Shown here in pieces: positions 1 through 11,386 of a DNA stretch of 64,000 bases (position 1 is its first letter; each line of letters begins with the position of its first letter). The notes under the pieces were generated by a model. It searched no databases and had not been told where the DNA came from. It was given only the letters and a program-made list of their open reading frames with translations. A program made the translations under genes and the position numbers. The DNA is from Aporrectodea caliginosa (lineage: Eukaryota > Annelida > Clitellata > Crassiclitellata > Lumbricidae): the NCBI GenBank assembly GCA_020284085.1, contig JACEVL010000419.1, forward strand, positions 371,001 to 435,000, in the 5' to 3' direction.

Positions 1-316
1 CAATTATTAGATGCAGGTGCAAATCCAACCAACGAAATCCTTCGCAATGGAAACAAAGATATATCCAATATCTCAAACATTCCGATCTCTTGTGATCGAC
101 TGTTCTCTCCCGATCAATTGGTCTCTCCCTATCAACCGGTCTCTGGTGATTGGCATAAATGAAGCAAATATTATACTAAATATTATACTTTGGCGGTCGA
201 AGGCTAATGAAGAAGCGACTGATCTGTATCTTAATTTGAATTTATTATTCAGCAAATCAGCTTTAAACTGAATTCAGCAAACAGTTACTTAGTTGAAGTC
301 ATAATAATATTCTAAC

Positions 317-949
317 CTTTGATATTGCTTTAACTTGTGCATCGGTTGGCATCTTTCCCGTCACCAGAAGCCAGAAGAGTCCTTCTGGAAGAGGTTCCAT
401 GCCTCCGGGTGCTTTCGGCAACAGCTTCTGGCACTCGGGGATGCTGAAGCCACGAAAGCGAATGCCCTCGTCAGGATCCAGGACGGACGTTTCTGTCACC
501 AGACCACGGATGCTGCGCATACCGCCATACATCTACGCAGGTGCAAATCCAACCAACAAACGTCAACAGCAGAATGTACCTCAACCTCAAGGAAACAAAT
601 CAGAAGCTGGCAACATCAACTCATGTTATAGAGAGAGAGCAAATTATATGAATTCAGGGTATTCTCTTTTGAGAAGAGATAATAAGCCAACTGCACCTGT
701 ATTAGGAATGGAATACGTAGCTCTTGTAAAACCAAGCTATTAAAAGAACGACACAAGACAACAAAGACTTTTCTCTCGTTCTGCAACATAGAACGGCTCC
801 ATGGCTCCACATAGCAATGCAGAAAACAAACGCTGTCTTACCTGTTCAATTACAACCTGACCAACGACATCCTTGCCGTGTGCAGCAACGAAATCCTTCA
901 CAGTCTTACGATGCTCAGGTATGATAGTACCAAGCACCTCCTTCAGATT
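317..949 (-). CDS. CS: Citrate synthase, mitochondrial (partial, two exons)
   Basis: Two minus-strand exons match the N-terminal part of animal citrate synthase, the matrix enzyme that condenses acetyl-CoA and oxaloacetate into citrate. Exon A (949-842, 36 codons) starts [15 protein letters not shown] and ends in VVIEQ; it follows a TGACAG acceptor and is followed by a GTAAGA donor. Exon B (532-317, 72 codons) starts MYGGMRS, contains [13 protein letters not shown] and ends in KAISK, followed by a GTTAGA donor. Both exons are in phase 0 and the joined reading order agrees with the family (…VGQ…[28 protein letters not shown] in vertebrates). The catalytic His/His/Asp residues lie further downstream, beyond the left edge. 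The upstream exon with the mitochondrial targeting peptide was not found, although it should lie to the right of 950. Identity is very secure; the gene is incomplete only because of the window and the missing first exon. Confidence 0.95.
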
Positions 950-2888
950 CTGTCAACATGAGAAGAACAATCTCAAACATTGTTTGAAGAGAAACTCTAC
1001 ACATACGAAAGACAAGAACAAGAGCAACTCTAGACATCGAAAGAGAATCATCCTTCACAAGACATGATCATGTCTGTTGCACCTCATTAGAGGTCAAACC
1101 GTATCAACTGGTCACTCTCATTCAGCCAGCCATTCGATCAGTTGTTACGAAGAACTTTCAGAAGAAATTTATTATTAAACAATAAATGGGTTTGCTTTTT
1201 TAAATGCTTCGTAGCAACAATGTGTTGCTACAAAGAAAGCTTCAGTCAAAGAATCACGTCACTGCAGCCAGAACAACACATTACACTGGTTAGCTAACAC
1301 TCCCTCTCCCTCCCCTACACACACACACACTGACACACAGACACTGACAGACACACACACACAGAGGTCCCTTTGTAACACAGTCTGCACTATTCAAAGA
1401 CTTGCACTGGCATGCCACAACCCTGCAATGCTTGTCTGCCCATCTTTGGTGCCCCAATATGTCTTGACTACTCTTGTCATAGGTCTGCATTCTAAATGGG
1501 TTCCAGTCACACTAAGTGGTGACCTTCAGCACCTGTGACAATTACCAATGACCTCCGTCACAACACGTCGGCCTCAACAGCAACAGAGGTCAGCCAGTCA
1601 CCGTTCTGCCTCACCAGTCAGTCTCAGACGTCCCTCAAGAGAATTGTCACTCATATGTCTGCTTCCCTTCACAGAATTATTCTCTTATCTGCTTTGGAAA
1701 TAGACGAGGGATCGCTCTTTGCTACCATGAGTTCGGTACTAATACATAACGGTTTCGACAACGTTTGTGCCACAGTTACAGTCTAAACATCTCCTCAGAA
1801 TATGGCAGTGAATGCAGCTTGCCTATTACAGTGTCAGAAATTTATTTATAAACAAGAAATGCTACCTGAAGTTTGCAGAAGATTAATTAAAGCAGAGAAA
1901 GGCTGATAGGCCATCATTAATGCCGCCAGAGGACAAAAGGACACCAAAGGCAATGAACCTCGAAATGAACTGAAGGCAGTGAACCTCGAAATTAAGGATA
2001 GCAAACAAACATCTGCTCAGCCAATGGCAAGGTATGTGATGTCAGAGGAGAGGCACCTCAAGTAAAAACAACAGCAGCAGCAGCAGCAGCCAAGCTCCTT
2101 CAAGTTTTAGAAATAGTACAGCAATTTAACATCTTCAACCAAGTGTTTATCTCAGCTTCAAGTTTCATCACAGATCCGGTCTTTCACTGTACATCATTAA
2201 TGAAAATATGAATAAGAGCTACAGCAGACTTTAATGGCTCAGACGTCACTTGAATGGAGAAGATGAAGACTCTTGGAACACCATCCAAACTATTGATCAA
2301 TAGGGGAGGATTTCGTCAACAACCGATAACAGAGGCTCGTAAATTGATATCAGTGCATCAACTGTCAACAGCAAATAACCACATCTGTGCAGAAATATGG
2401 TCAGCAGAAGAGTGCGTATTTGCATCAATTGCGCAATTGAGCACAAGACATGGTCTGAACCGCTATCTATCGGCACAGAATTCTTGGTAGCAAAGAACAG
2501 GTTGCCAGTGACCAGTGCGCACAAATTCACTATCTGGTTAAAATTAACTTACTTCTATCTATTCTGGTCCAATCTCCTGTTAAATCAAGAGAACTAATTT
2601 GTCAAAAATCTTATCTGAGATTCTCTGTTTCTGTCTGTCTGTCTGTCTCTAACCAACACACAAACGAGGTCAGACTTCACGATCAAATACACCGGCTACA
2701 AAAGAGTGGTATCTACTCAATAACTTTGTGTAATTAATGTCTAGCTCAAGTGAGGTTATTTTAAGAAGACACAGAACAAAAACTGAAGTCAAATGAGTGC
2801 TTACTGTGGAGTCAGTTGATGAATATCTTGGCAGAGTCGACACAATTGGCAGAAACGTCTAAAACACAGGAAGAAAATCTTACTCAGC
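950..2888. other. Non-coding stretch, intron/5' flank of citrate synthase
   Basis: No exon with a recognisable protein could be supported here. It contains short microsatellites: CA-rich at about 1317-1362, CAG at about 2071-2090, and TCTG at about 2629-2650. The first coding exon of citrate synthase (targeting peptide) may be hidden in this stretch or further right. Confidence 0.5.
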
Positions 2889-3650
2889 TGTCATCTGGTT
2901 TAATGTTACTGAGGTTGTCATCTGGTTTAATGTTGCTGAGGTTGTCATCTGGTAAATGTTACTGAGGTTGTCATCTGGTTTAATGTTACTGAGGTTGTCA
3001 TCTGGTTTAATGTTGCTGAGGTTGTCATCTGGTAAATGTTACTGAGGTTGTCATCTGGTTTAATGTTACTGAGGTTGTCATCTGGTTTAATGTTACCGAG
3101 GTTGTCATCTGACTTAATGTTACTGAGGTTGTCATCTGGTTTAATGTTACTGATGTTGTGATCTGACTTAATGTTACTGAGGTTGTCATCTGGTTTAATG
3201 TTACTGAGGTTGTCATCTGACTTAATGTTACTGTGGTAGTCATAGATCTGGTTTAATGTTACTGAGGTTGTGATCTGGTTTAATGTTACTGAGGTTGTCA
3301 TCTGGTTTAATGTTACTGAGGTTGTCATCTGGTTTAATGTTACTGAGGTTGTCATCTGAATTAATGTTGCTGAGGTTGTCATCTGGTTTAATGTTACTGA
3401 GGTTGTCATCTGACTTAATGTTACTGAGGTACACATAGATCTGGTTTAATGTTACTGATGTTGTGATCTGACTTAATGTTACTGAGGTTGTCATCTGGTT
3501 TAATGTTACTGAGGTTGTCATCTGACTTAATGTTACTGTGGTAGTCATAGATCTGGTTTAATGTTACTGAGGTTGTGATCTGGTTTAATGTTACTGAGGT
3601 TGTCATCTGGTTTAATGTTACTCACGCTGCCATCTAACTTAATGTTACTT
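2889..3650. repeat. 27-bp minisatellite array with higher-order structure
   Basis: About 28 tandem copies of a 27-bp unit (core GTCATCTGGTTTAATGTTAC). Because the unit length is a multiple of three, the minus strand stays open and would read repeats of MTTSVTLNQ; this looks like a by-product of the period and not a gene. A variant block containing CATAGATCTGG recurs at about 3240 and 3544, so a segment of roughly 300 bp seems to have been duplicated inside the array. Confidence 0.9.
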
Positions 3651-4833
3651 GCCAATTATTCATTACAAGGCAAAGTTCTGAATGATCAGTCCCCAGAAAC
3701 CTCTGTTAAACTGTAAATAATATAAAGGCAAAGTCCAATCTTGAGCCAATCTGGCACTTAGACCAGGCAGATTATGGGTCATATCTTCACAACAGAATTC
3801 AAGGCCAGATTTTGCAGAGCTAAGACCACAGCTATCTTAGCTTTAGTATAAGAAAAACAACTACACCCATCACCAATATCATGCATACTATTTTTGGCCT
3901 AGCATTGTTTTTTAAACTGCTTAGTTTAGGCACACAATTCCTGTTGTGAACCAAAACTGAAACAGTTCATCAGAAACCATTAGCAGGAAACAAACTGAAG
4001 GTCAAAGCATCCCCAAGTAACCCGCTAGAGAAACCAGCTCACTGCTAAACAGGACCATGCTTCTAACCCCTCCATCCCTCCCTCCCAATACACTGTCCTT
4101 TAAGCATGGCAAACGGTTGTATTGGACATCGCCCGAGGACTTTCAGCTCCATCTAACAACACCAAGCAATTCATTTAACATTAAATTTTACGATACCAGC
4201 TTCTTTTAAATATTTTCATCATGATATTAGTCCGTCAACGGATCATCACAGTTTAGTAAAAGGCTCGTAACACCTCACACTACTATGCTAGATTTTGGGT
4301 TTCTAATTGGCCAAATTCTTAGAGGACCCGGACCGTGGAAGTTAAACGAAATTAGAACCCCATTGCGGAACTTGTAATGGACGACGGAAAACGCCCTCAA
4401 AACGAAGCGCTCTGATAGGAAGCGCCGGCGGCGGCGGCGGCGGCGGCGACGGCGGGGTCTACGTCGGTAGCATGGCCGCCGTTAGTTTAACCTTCGTCGG
4501 TCGATTTCTGCGCATTCAACCGACATCAAGCCAGTCATACCTTTGACGGTTGTACCAGTCTAGTGGCGACTGATTTCAGCAGAGCCATTCTTTCAGTCTA
4601 TTAATGCAGATCTTTCACAGAATGCAGCGAAAATTCGACGACGACGACTGAACGAATACAGAACGACGGTTCGGTCGATCGGTCGATGATCTGCGGCGGC
4701 GGAAGGTTAGCGCTTGACGGAAGGTTAGCGCTTGGCTGCTTCGCTCAGTTCGCTGACAAGGACAAGCCCCAGCATGCCCTGCGCAATGACCTCTGACATG
4801 ACCCAGATTGATGCTGAGCATAGATGTGAGATT
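3651..4833. other. Non-coding stretch with a CpG-rich patch
   Basis: Mostly unremarkable single-copy-looking DNA. From about 4380 to 4760 it becomes rich in CpG and carries a CGG repeat at 4428-4460. A 24-codon plus-strand ORF at 4472-4546 (MAAVSLTFVGRFLRIQPTSS…) has a good start context (gcATGGC) and resembles an amphipathic mitochondrial presequence, but no donor site or following exon was found, so it is not called as a gene. The patch could be the promoter of citrate synthase or of an unseen plus-strand gene. Confidence 0.35.
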
Positions 4834-5111
4834 AAGTAAGTAAGTAAGTAAGAATGTTCTTTATTGAACGCAAGCAAACGCTCAGCGCTTTACATGCAGT
4901 CAGAAATAATTTATGTACAAAGAAAACGATAATTAGAAGAAAATTAGGTCAACTAGAAAACATGTCTAACTGTACAACATCCTAGCTAAGAAGCCACGCC
5001 TGGTAAGGGAATCAAATCTAGGGAGAACACGGTTATGTGAGCGTGGGCGCAGGTCATGACCAGTGCAATTGACAGAGGGGAGATTGGCAGCTAGATGGCC
5101 TAGCAAGGAAT
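4834..5111 (-). mobile_element. 3' end of a retroposon (minus orientation), AAGT-repeat tail
   Basis: Read on the minus strand, this ends in a short non-coding tail (…GCGCTGAGCG…AATAAAGAACATTC) followed by an ACTT microsatellite at 4834-4852. Just upstream the frame reads HDLRPRSHNRVLPRFDSL, which resembles the basic C-terminal end of non-LTR reverse transcriptases, but it is too short for a firm family call. The copy is interrupted by the hAT element at 5112-6284; its upstream part probably continues after 6292. Confidence 0.45.
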
Positions 5112-6284
5112 CAGTGGCGGATCCAAGGGGGGGCGACGGGGGCGATCGCCCCCCCCAATTGTCCATAAAAAGTAAAAAGATCGAGCCGACGCTGTTATCC
5201 GACCACAACAACTATCTAGACTACTGTAATTCCAACACTGACACTCACACTGACACTCACGACCATAAAAACTGACCCTAACCGACCCTCACCGGCCTCA
5301 TTCGGGCACGCATCCATAATCCGTCCTACCCAACTTAAGCGGCAAGTCTTCGCCTATGCACGAAATTGCAGACTTCTTTGACTTTGGGTCCATACTCCAT
5401 AGTCGTCTAAATCATAGAAGCCTTTGAGCAAATGCTCCATCGAACTATAGGCTATGGCCTAGCCGCCTATGGTTGGTTGAGAAATTTTAAGTGTTAATTG
5501 CTAAAGTTATTGTGGGATCGAATTATTATTACCATATTATTTTCACATTTCTATGCATGACTTAAGTACATGGTAGCCTATGCATATTAACGAGAAGAAA
5601 AATTTGTTAGGGGACCTAAATCAAGTGTCCAAAACAGACTCCAATTGGCAGTAAATACTCTACAAAGCGTTGTCGAAAGTGTCAGGGCCCAAAGACTTCG
5701 GGGGACAGATGCCCCTTTTTGGGCCCTGCCACTTTCAGGGTCAACTCGGCGCCTATGTACGTCGAAATTGTTATGGATATTGACAATATCATTGATCGGT
5801 ATGCGCGAAGCAGAAAGCGTTTAATGGAATTTGTTGTCTAAATTACTGTTCAACAGTAGCCTATATGAGAATTATACGTTGTTTTGATATTCAAAGGGTA
5901 GTTCAGTACTTCAGTTTGGTCTGAAACTAATGATTTGTTATTTTGACCAGTGCAGTATAAGTGTGTTGATGGACTAATTGTCAGACATATTGATTAAAGG
6001 TTTTTTATGTGAAATAATGTGGCTTGTTTTCAATGCACGTAATTTACTTTTGAACCGTATTATGTTCAATTTTTCATACATTTATATGATTGAATAATCC
6101 CCGAAATATATTGCCAAAAACAGGCCTCCTTTGATCTCAAATGCTGCAAAATGCGTTTGCGTCTGGGGCTCCACGACGCTCCCCCAAACCCCCTAATCGT
6201 AAGGGGCTTCGCGCCTTCGGCGCGAGCAACTCTCCACTCAAGGCGAATTCGCGCCCCCAAAATAATAGCCTAGATCCGCCACTG
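5112..6284. mobile_element. Non-autonomous hAT-type DNA transposon, 8-bp TSD
   Basis: Terminal inverted repeats CAGTGGCGGATCCAAGG (left) and its near-complement ending …GATCCGCCACTG (right) bound 1173 bp. Flanking target duplications are both CAAGGAAT (5104-5111 and 6285-6292). The CAG-type termini and 8-bp duplication are the hallmark of the hAT superfamily. No transposase frame is left; short ORFs inside are not protein-like. It sits inside the retroposon remnant around it. Confidence 0.9.
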
Positions 6285-6444
6285 CAAGGAATGCCTGATA
6301 TAGAGGCACGTGTATTTGATATTTATGATTTATTAAATTTGTTTGATAGAACCATCTACCTTTAGGCCTACCTTGTTAGAGCTGCTGGCGTCAAGGGAAA
6401 TTTTTATGAAGAAATCGGTTTATTCTATTCTATTTACGGACAAA

Positions 6445-6805
6445 CTGAAGGCTTTTTGGTTTTTAAGAAGAAACAAAAAAAACGCGAAATTTGGTTTTTT
6501 GCTTCTTAACAAATTTTGAAATTTAGAAATTATAGGCTAAATGCCAAAAATGGCGTCTCTTCAACTCTCTTTTCAATTGTTATAATTATGGTCTTTGTTA
6601 ATTTCGTTATATGACATATTCTACGGTTCTAATGTTCTATTTAATTTATATGCATCTGATTAATTTGAACGGTATTAGGCCTATATGTCATTTTTTTGAG
6701 TTTTATGATCCGAAATAGGAAAATCTTAAAAACCAAAAAAGAACAAAAAACTAAACAAAACAAAAAAATTTCATTTCGAGAAAAGTTTGGTTTTTTGCAC
6801 CCCTG
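6445..6805. mobile_element. hAT-type MITE, copy 1
   Basis: From about 6515 to 6805 this is clearly the same sequence as the MITE at 41609-41965 (shared blocks include TATGCATCTGATTAATTTG and the right end TTTTTTGCACCCCTG). The left end is diverged and no clear target duplication is visible, so the left boundary is approximate. Compared with the other copy it carries an extra TAGGCCTA at 6676-6683. Confidence 0.75.
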
Positions 6806-7398
6806 CCAGTGACGCGTAGGGCCTAGGCTAAAAGCTATAGGACTCGATCGTGTTAAAGAATTGATATCCGTTTTGTCCAAATTGTCCTACAGTAGGCCTA
6901 TTTTGAAGGTCCAGGACAGCCTGACAGCAACGATCGAGAGTCTGGTTTAGGACTAAACGGTGGTTAAATTGCTCATCCAGAGGCGCCGGATCTCAAAATC
7001 TTTAGAAAACAAATCTAAAACTTAAGCTATAGGCTATCTGGCGAATCTATAGGTAGGCTATAAGCAATATTATTCGCTATTAATTTGATATTCGGATTAG
7101 CATAACGTAGGCCTATATATCTCTTTATGGTCTATAATTATAATTGTTGTACATGTAGGCCTACAGAGCTTCTCGATCATGTGAAAATAGAAGGCGTTTG
7201 TGTATCGTATTCGTATAGCTGCATATTAAATATATAGGCCTATGGCTGTGCATTAACTGCTAGAGTAGGCTACGCGCAACACTTAAGCTTATTAACCGTC
7301 GATAGGCGTTCGCTTGTCGATACAATGTTTGTAGGCTTTCGATCGTATAATTATATAGCCTGAACTTTCACAAGTAGGCCTATAATGTAAACTATAGG

Positions 7399-7400
<2 letters not shown>

Positions 7401-7466
<66 letters not shown>
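7401..7466. repeat. TA dinucleotide microsatellite
   Basis: About 33 uninterrupted TA units that start directly from a TAGGCCTATA motif. Confidence 0.95.
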
Positions 7467-7471
<5 letters not shown>

Positions 7472-7827
7472 ATGGTCTGGTTCCAGGTTCCTCTTGGAGT
7501 CTATAAGTTATCGAGCGCGATCGATTTACCGATCGATCAGACCTGCTATAGGCGATCGACCAAGGAGATCTGTTGTTGTAACAGAAACACATTTTAGGTG
7601 ACAGGTATACATTCTATTTTAGGTTACGGATGTCATAGATCAGGTATACGTAGCGGATCTGAAATCCGAGGTGCCGGATTTCAGATCCGGTTGAATATAT
7701 CCGCTTGGACTATTTAATGCTTTAGGCTATTTCTATAATACCAGTGTGCTGTAGGCCTACGATCTTTGGTTTGGTCCTTCAATGTGGCAAGTATTTCACC
7801 TTTCAGATAGGCCTAGCTGCAGTATAG

Positions 7828-7828
<1 letters not shown>

Positions 7829-7896
<68 letters not shown>
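7829..7896. repeat. ATCA tetranucleotide microsatellite
   Basis: About 17 perfect CAAT/ATCA units. Confidence 0.95.
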
Positions 7897-8600
7897 TAAT
7901 TTTCGTTTTTTGAAAATAAGCTGACAAGTGAGCCTAACTTATGCATAGGCCTACAGCTAGTAAGTTTATTAAATATTATGGCCTATAGGCCTATACGGGG
8001 CTCAGGATGTCAGAGTGAATTGAATTGCGTTTTCACAAATCGAGCTCTTCGATATTGCTTCCTAGACTGTAGGCCTAGGCCTATAGACAGTCAGAATCTC
8101 TCTATAGTGTTGATACTGAACCTATAGCCTAGTGGGCCCGCATTGTACCATTGGGGCCAACAGTGATGATGATAACTTAATTAGTTTTATTGACTATGCA
8201 GATGACAAACCGTATCGTAGCTAACAGTTAGGCCTAGATATGAAAAGTATAATTTCGAAAAAGAGAGTTGACTAGTGTCTATAGAATGTTTAGTTTTAAT
8301 TTGTCTGTGAGGGTTAATTATTATATTTTGTCTTATTACGACACCTAATGTTTTGCTGTTTGTCTTAACGGTATAGGCCTACGCTATTCACTAACTAGGC
8401 TACCTGGCCAGTGAAACTTCAAGAATACGGCACTTCAAACTACAGAGCGTTAAAACCCAACGCTGACTATAGAAATAGGCCTACTGTTCGTAAGTAGGCT
8501 AAGTAGATAACGACAAATGTTTGGCTTTCTGATTTACTTACGTCACATGGAGTGTAGCTTCTACTCGATCAGATCTGCTCCACTATGTATTGCTGTAAAT

Positions 8601-9353
8601 CAGAGATGGCCAACCCACGGCCCGCGGGCCAAATGCGGCTCGCGGGCTGTTGATGGGCGGCCCGCACGCATTTTCGCCGATCCAAGGTGAGTAGAGCAAA
8701 AAATGTCGGACTAGTCAGGGTAATTTATCGTTTTTGCTTTCTTAATAATATTATACACATGGCATTTCAATACCAATGTCCAGGATAATTGTCATCAATC
8801 CAACTTCTACTTAGGCAAGATATATTTTTCATCAATCCAGCTTCTTTTTAAGCAAGAATTATTTCTTCTTCAATCCAATTTCTATTTATGGAAGAATTAT
8901 TTTCATCAATCCAACTTCTACTGAAGCAAGAGTTATTGTCACCAATCCAGCTTCTATTTAAAGTTATCCTATATAAAATAATTTAGAGCGTCAAAATGAT
9001 AAATTCTCCTGATTAGTATGAAAATATTTGCTGTAGCCTACTCACCTTGGATCGGCGAAAATGCGGCCCGCACGGCCCCTTTCTGAATAAGTTTTTGTCT
9101 CATTTTGTACCTACTTAGGCTACTTACTTGTCCAACTACTACAAAACTGCATAATAATGATGTCTAAAACACTAAAAGATTGTATTGTACGTTCTAGTGA
9201 CCTAATGTAGTCGTACCTGTTTTTATACATCTTGTAAAATATGAAATAACATTCGTATTTCTTTCGAGGCTGTGAGGACAAATATTTTGCGGCCCGCCGC
9301 GTGCTTACCAACAGTCATAGTGGCCGGTAGGCCAAAAAGGTTGTCCACCCCTG
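8601..9353. mobile_element. hAT-type foldback element, 8-bp TSD
   Basis: Ends CAGAGATGGCCAACC and GGTTGTCCACCCCTG are inverted repeats of the widespread CAGGGGTGG-type hAT terminus. The flanking 8-bp target duplication CTGTAAAT is exact (8593-8600 and 9354-9361). Just inside the ends lies a second inverted repeat (8657-8697 against 9036-9080, containing CATTTTCGCCGATCCAAGG). The centre (about 8770-8960) holds four or five diverged tandem copies of a unit with CATCAATCCAACTTCT. No transposase frame remains. Confidence 0.9.
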
Positions 9354-9514
9354 CTGTAAATCAAGTAATCTATAGGAATGGTTACTCGCGAAAATATCGT
9401 GTACTTCCGGTTTAGGGCTACGAGCCTGGCGCCACCTGGCGATGCAGGTGTAAGGAGGGTCTTTGGAAGTAAAAAGCATGGAGGACCCGATGTGTTGTTC
9501 TTCTGGTGGTTTAT

Positions 9515-10435
9515 ATGTCATAAAATTATATGCACGCACTAATTATCGTAGATTTTCAATTTGTTGTAGTGGTCCAAAAATTTGGAATGCAGTACCGATG
9601 AGTATTCGGAATGCACCCACATACACCCAATTTAAGAAGCTGTGGAATAGTTACTTGAAGGATTAACCATACTTCATTTAACACTGTTTCATCGCATTGT
9701 TTAGATATTGATCTTCTTAGTAAATTGCAATGTTATTTATTTAGTTAAGAACATTATTGAGTTGAACCTTTCTTTCTTTCAACTGACTAACCAGCCATAA
9801 ATAATTATTATTGTTAAAAAGGGTGACCCTAATTAAGCGGGGCTTGTGCCCCTTTTGGGTCTCCTCTGTTCCCTAGCCAATGCACCGATAATTATAGTCA
9901 AATTATAATTGTTGTTAATTGTTATAGGGGCCGTCCATAAATGACGTCACGCAATTTTGGCCGATTTTTAACCCTCCTCCCTCTCGTCACACTTCGTCAC
10001 AAAAAGTAACACCCCCTCTGAAAATTACGTCACAAAGCTCTGACCCCCCCCAAAACCAAATTTCCATGGCGAAGCAAAATGCTCCTTCATGGAACAAATA
10101 GGGAAAACATGATGTTTTAAAATCTAACGGTGACCAAATATTGAAATAATTAGAAAATTATTAATAATGGTGCCCGTATACATTAAAATAATTAAAAAAT
10201 AATGAAAATTAAATCCTCAAAATTAGTGCTGTTATAAATAAAATTAAATTCTTGTTAATTGTTAAATTTAATAACATAGACCTGGTGTGACGTCACACTT
10301 CTCAGACCTCCACCCCCATGTCACACATCGTCACAAATTTCCTACCCCCTCCCCCTAGGTGCGTGACGTCATTTATGGACGGCCCCCATATGCATTGTGC
10401 TTCTGGAAATAGGCCTAAAAGTTGTCAGTTGTCAA
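9515..10435 (+). pseudogene. 5'-truncated LINE 3' end (interrupted by a MITE)
   Basis: The frame to 9666 reads RTNYRRFSICCSGPKIWNAV and ends …NSYLKD, the typical last segment of a non-LTR retrotransposon reverse transcriptase (conserved GP.IWN.VP block). About 270 bp of 3' UTR follow. A second copy of the same 3' end is at 20941-21266, so this is a dispersed LINE family. The UTR is interrupted at 9927-10387 by a foldback MITE. The clade cannot be fixed from so short a C-terminus. Confidence 0.75.
9927..10387. mobile_element. Foldback MITE with GGGGCCGTCCATAAATGACG ends
   Basis: The two ends are near-perfect inverted repeats (GGGGCCGTCCATAAATGACG … and its complement finishing GACGGCCCCC). 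It splits a LINE 3' UTR whose uninterrupted counterpart is at 21200-21240, which fixes the borders; the target duplication is probably only ATA. Its TIRs and interior carry three perfect TGACGTCA palindromes (9942-9949, 10288-10295, 10364-10371). The superfamily was not assigned. Confidence 0.85.
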
Positions 10436-10598
10436 TTAATTGAACGAATTTGACGAAAACAAATCAGGATTATTTTTCTTTCAGTTTGTAAGGAACAAAG
10501 AAAGGTAAATAATAATAAATATAAAGATATTTTTAATGACTTTCAGTTTAATATAATCTAAACTACGGAGATAGATAATACGGTAATTACGGGGGGGG

Positions 10599-10818
10599 GG
10601 CCCGTGGCGCAATGGATAACATCTGGCACACAGACCGAGAGGTACCGAGTTCGAGCCCCCGTTGGGCGGATATGTTTGTAGGCTGCTATTAGCGCCGTTG
10701 TATTGCAAGCTGTCTGTTCTGTTAGTAGTTAAGATTTAAATTGCCTAACATGTAAATGTACAGCGCTGTGCGTTTGTCAGGCGCTTATTAAAGAAGAGAT
10801 ATTATTATATTATTATAG
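10599..10818 (+). mobile_element. tRNA-Arg-derived SINE, copy 1
   Basis: The head CCCGTGGCGCAATGGATAAC resembles the 5' half of tRNA-Arg (A box TGGCGCAATGG) and GAGTTCGAGCC is a B box. A tRNA-unrelated body (AACATGTAAATGTACAGCGC) and an ATT-rich tail follow. The second copy at 12194-12420 is about 90% identical. The head cannot fold as a functional tRNA because the acceptor ends do not pair; it is a retroposon and not a tRNA gene. Confidence 0.85.
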
Positions 10819-11149
10819 GCGTTGAGCATTGTAAGCACGAGGTTCTACACCTTTGACGCTAGGTGGCCAGGCTCCATGAGCCGCCATTTTCTCTCCAAAG
10901 CGTTGGAGATTCCAGTCCTGTAAATAATAGGTTCTTGTAAATAAACAGAAGTTTTATTCTTCGTCGGTTGGTTGGTTACGGTAATAAATATTAGACAATA
11001 AGGTAAGTTATAATATTATGAGCATCTAATGACTATACTATATTTCGTCCAGCTGTCCATTCTATGTTTGAAAGTGTTAAAAAGGATGGTGGAGATAATA
11101 TTTCCGGAGGTGATATAAAAATCAACGTTGACAACCCTTCACATCAGCT

Positions 11150-11386
11150 CAGCTGTATTGTATTGTATTGTATTTGAGCACTTGTTATAGCGCCCCTTCC
11201 AGATTCCCATTCAGAGGCGCTCCCGACTACTGCGCGAACGCTGAATCGGAGTTTCACGCCGAAGCGCATGAGCAATTGCGAGTGAAGGACTTGCCTAGGG
11301 TCCCTACGCGGCGGATTTGAGGTGGATTCGAACCCGCAACCCTCCAGCTGCAAGGCACCGAACATACCCCTACACCACCGCGCCCC
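11150..11386 (-). mobile_element. CORE-type SINE, family A, minus orientation
   Basis: Read on the minus strand it starts GGGGCGCGGTGGTGTAGGGG (A box) with the B box GGGTTCGAATCC, then a central segment GGCAAGTCCTTCACTCGCAA, an end GGGGCGCTATAACAAGTGCTC and a CAATA tail (left side). The same family occurs in plus orientation at 12970-13185. The central GGGCAAGTCCTT block resembles the conserved domain of CORE/MIR-type SINEs. Confidence 0.85.

Larger units (their letters stand above)
6360..8500. repeat. Cluster of the palindromic octamer TAGGCCTA
   Basis: By eye at least 16 exact TAGGCCTA octamers occur here, for example near 6364, 6676, 6892, 7109, 7156, 7235, 7375, 7396, 7753, 7807, 7947, 7981, 8070, 8229, 8375 and 8477, along with many shortened forms (TAGGCTA, TAGCCTA). 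Chance would give far less than one in 2.1 kb. Elsewhere single copies occur (10.4, 17.7, 28.2, 29.0, 29.2, 43.1, 46.8 kb), and none was seen across the PEPCK or protocadherin exons. Confidence 0.85.

Noticed and set aside
2889..3650. CRISPR-like array
   Set aside because: The repeats are contiguous with no unique spacers, and this is a eukaryotic nuclear sequence.
4615..4821. Minus-strand ORF MLSINLGHVRGH… as the citrate synthase targeting exon
   Set aside because: It does not resemble a mitochondrial presequence, and no donor gives the correct phase to exon A.
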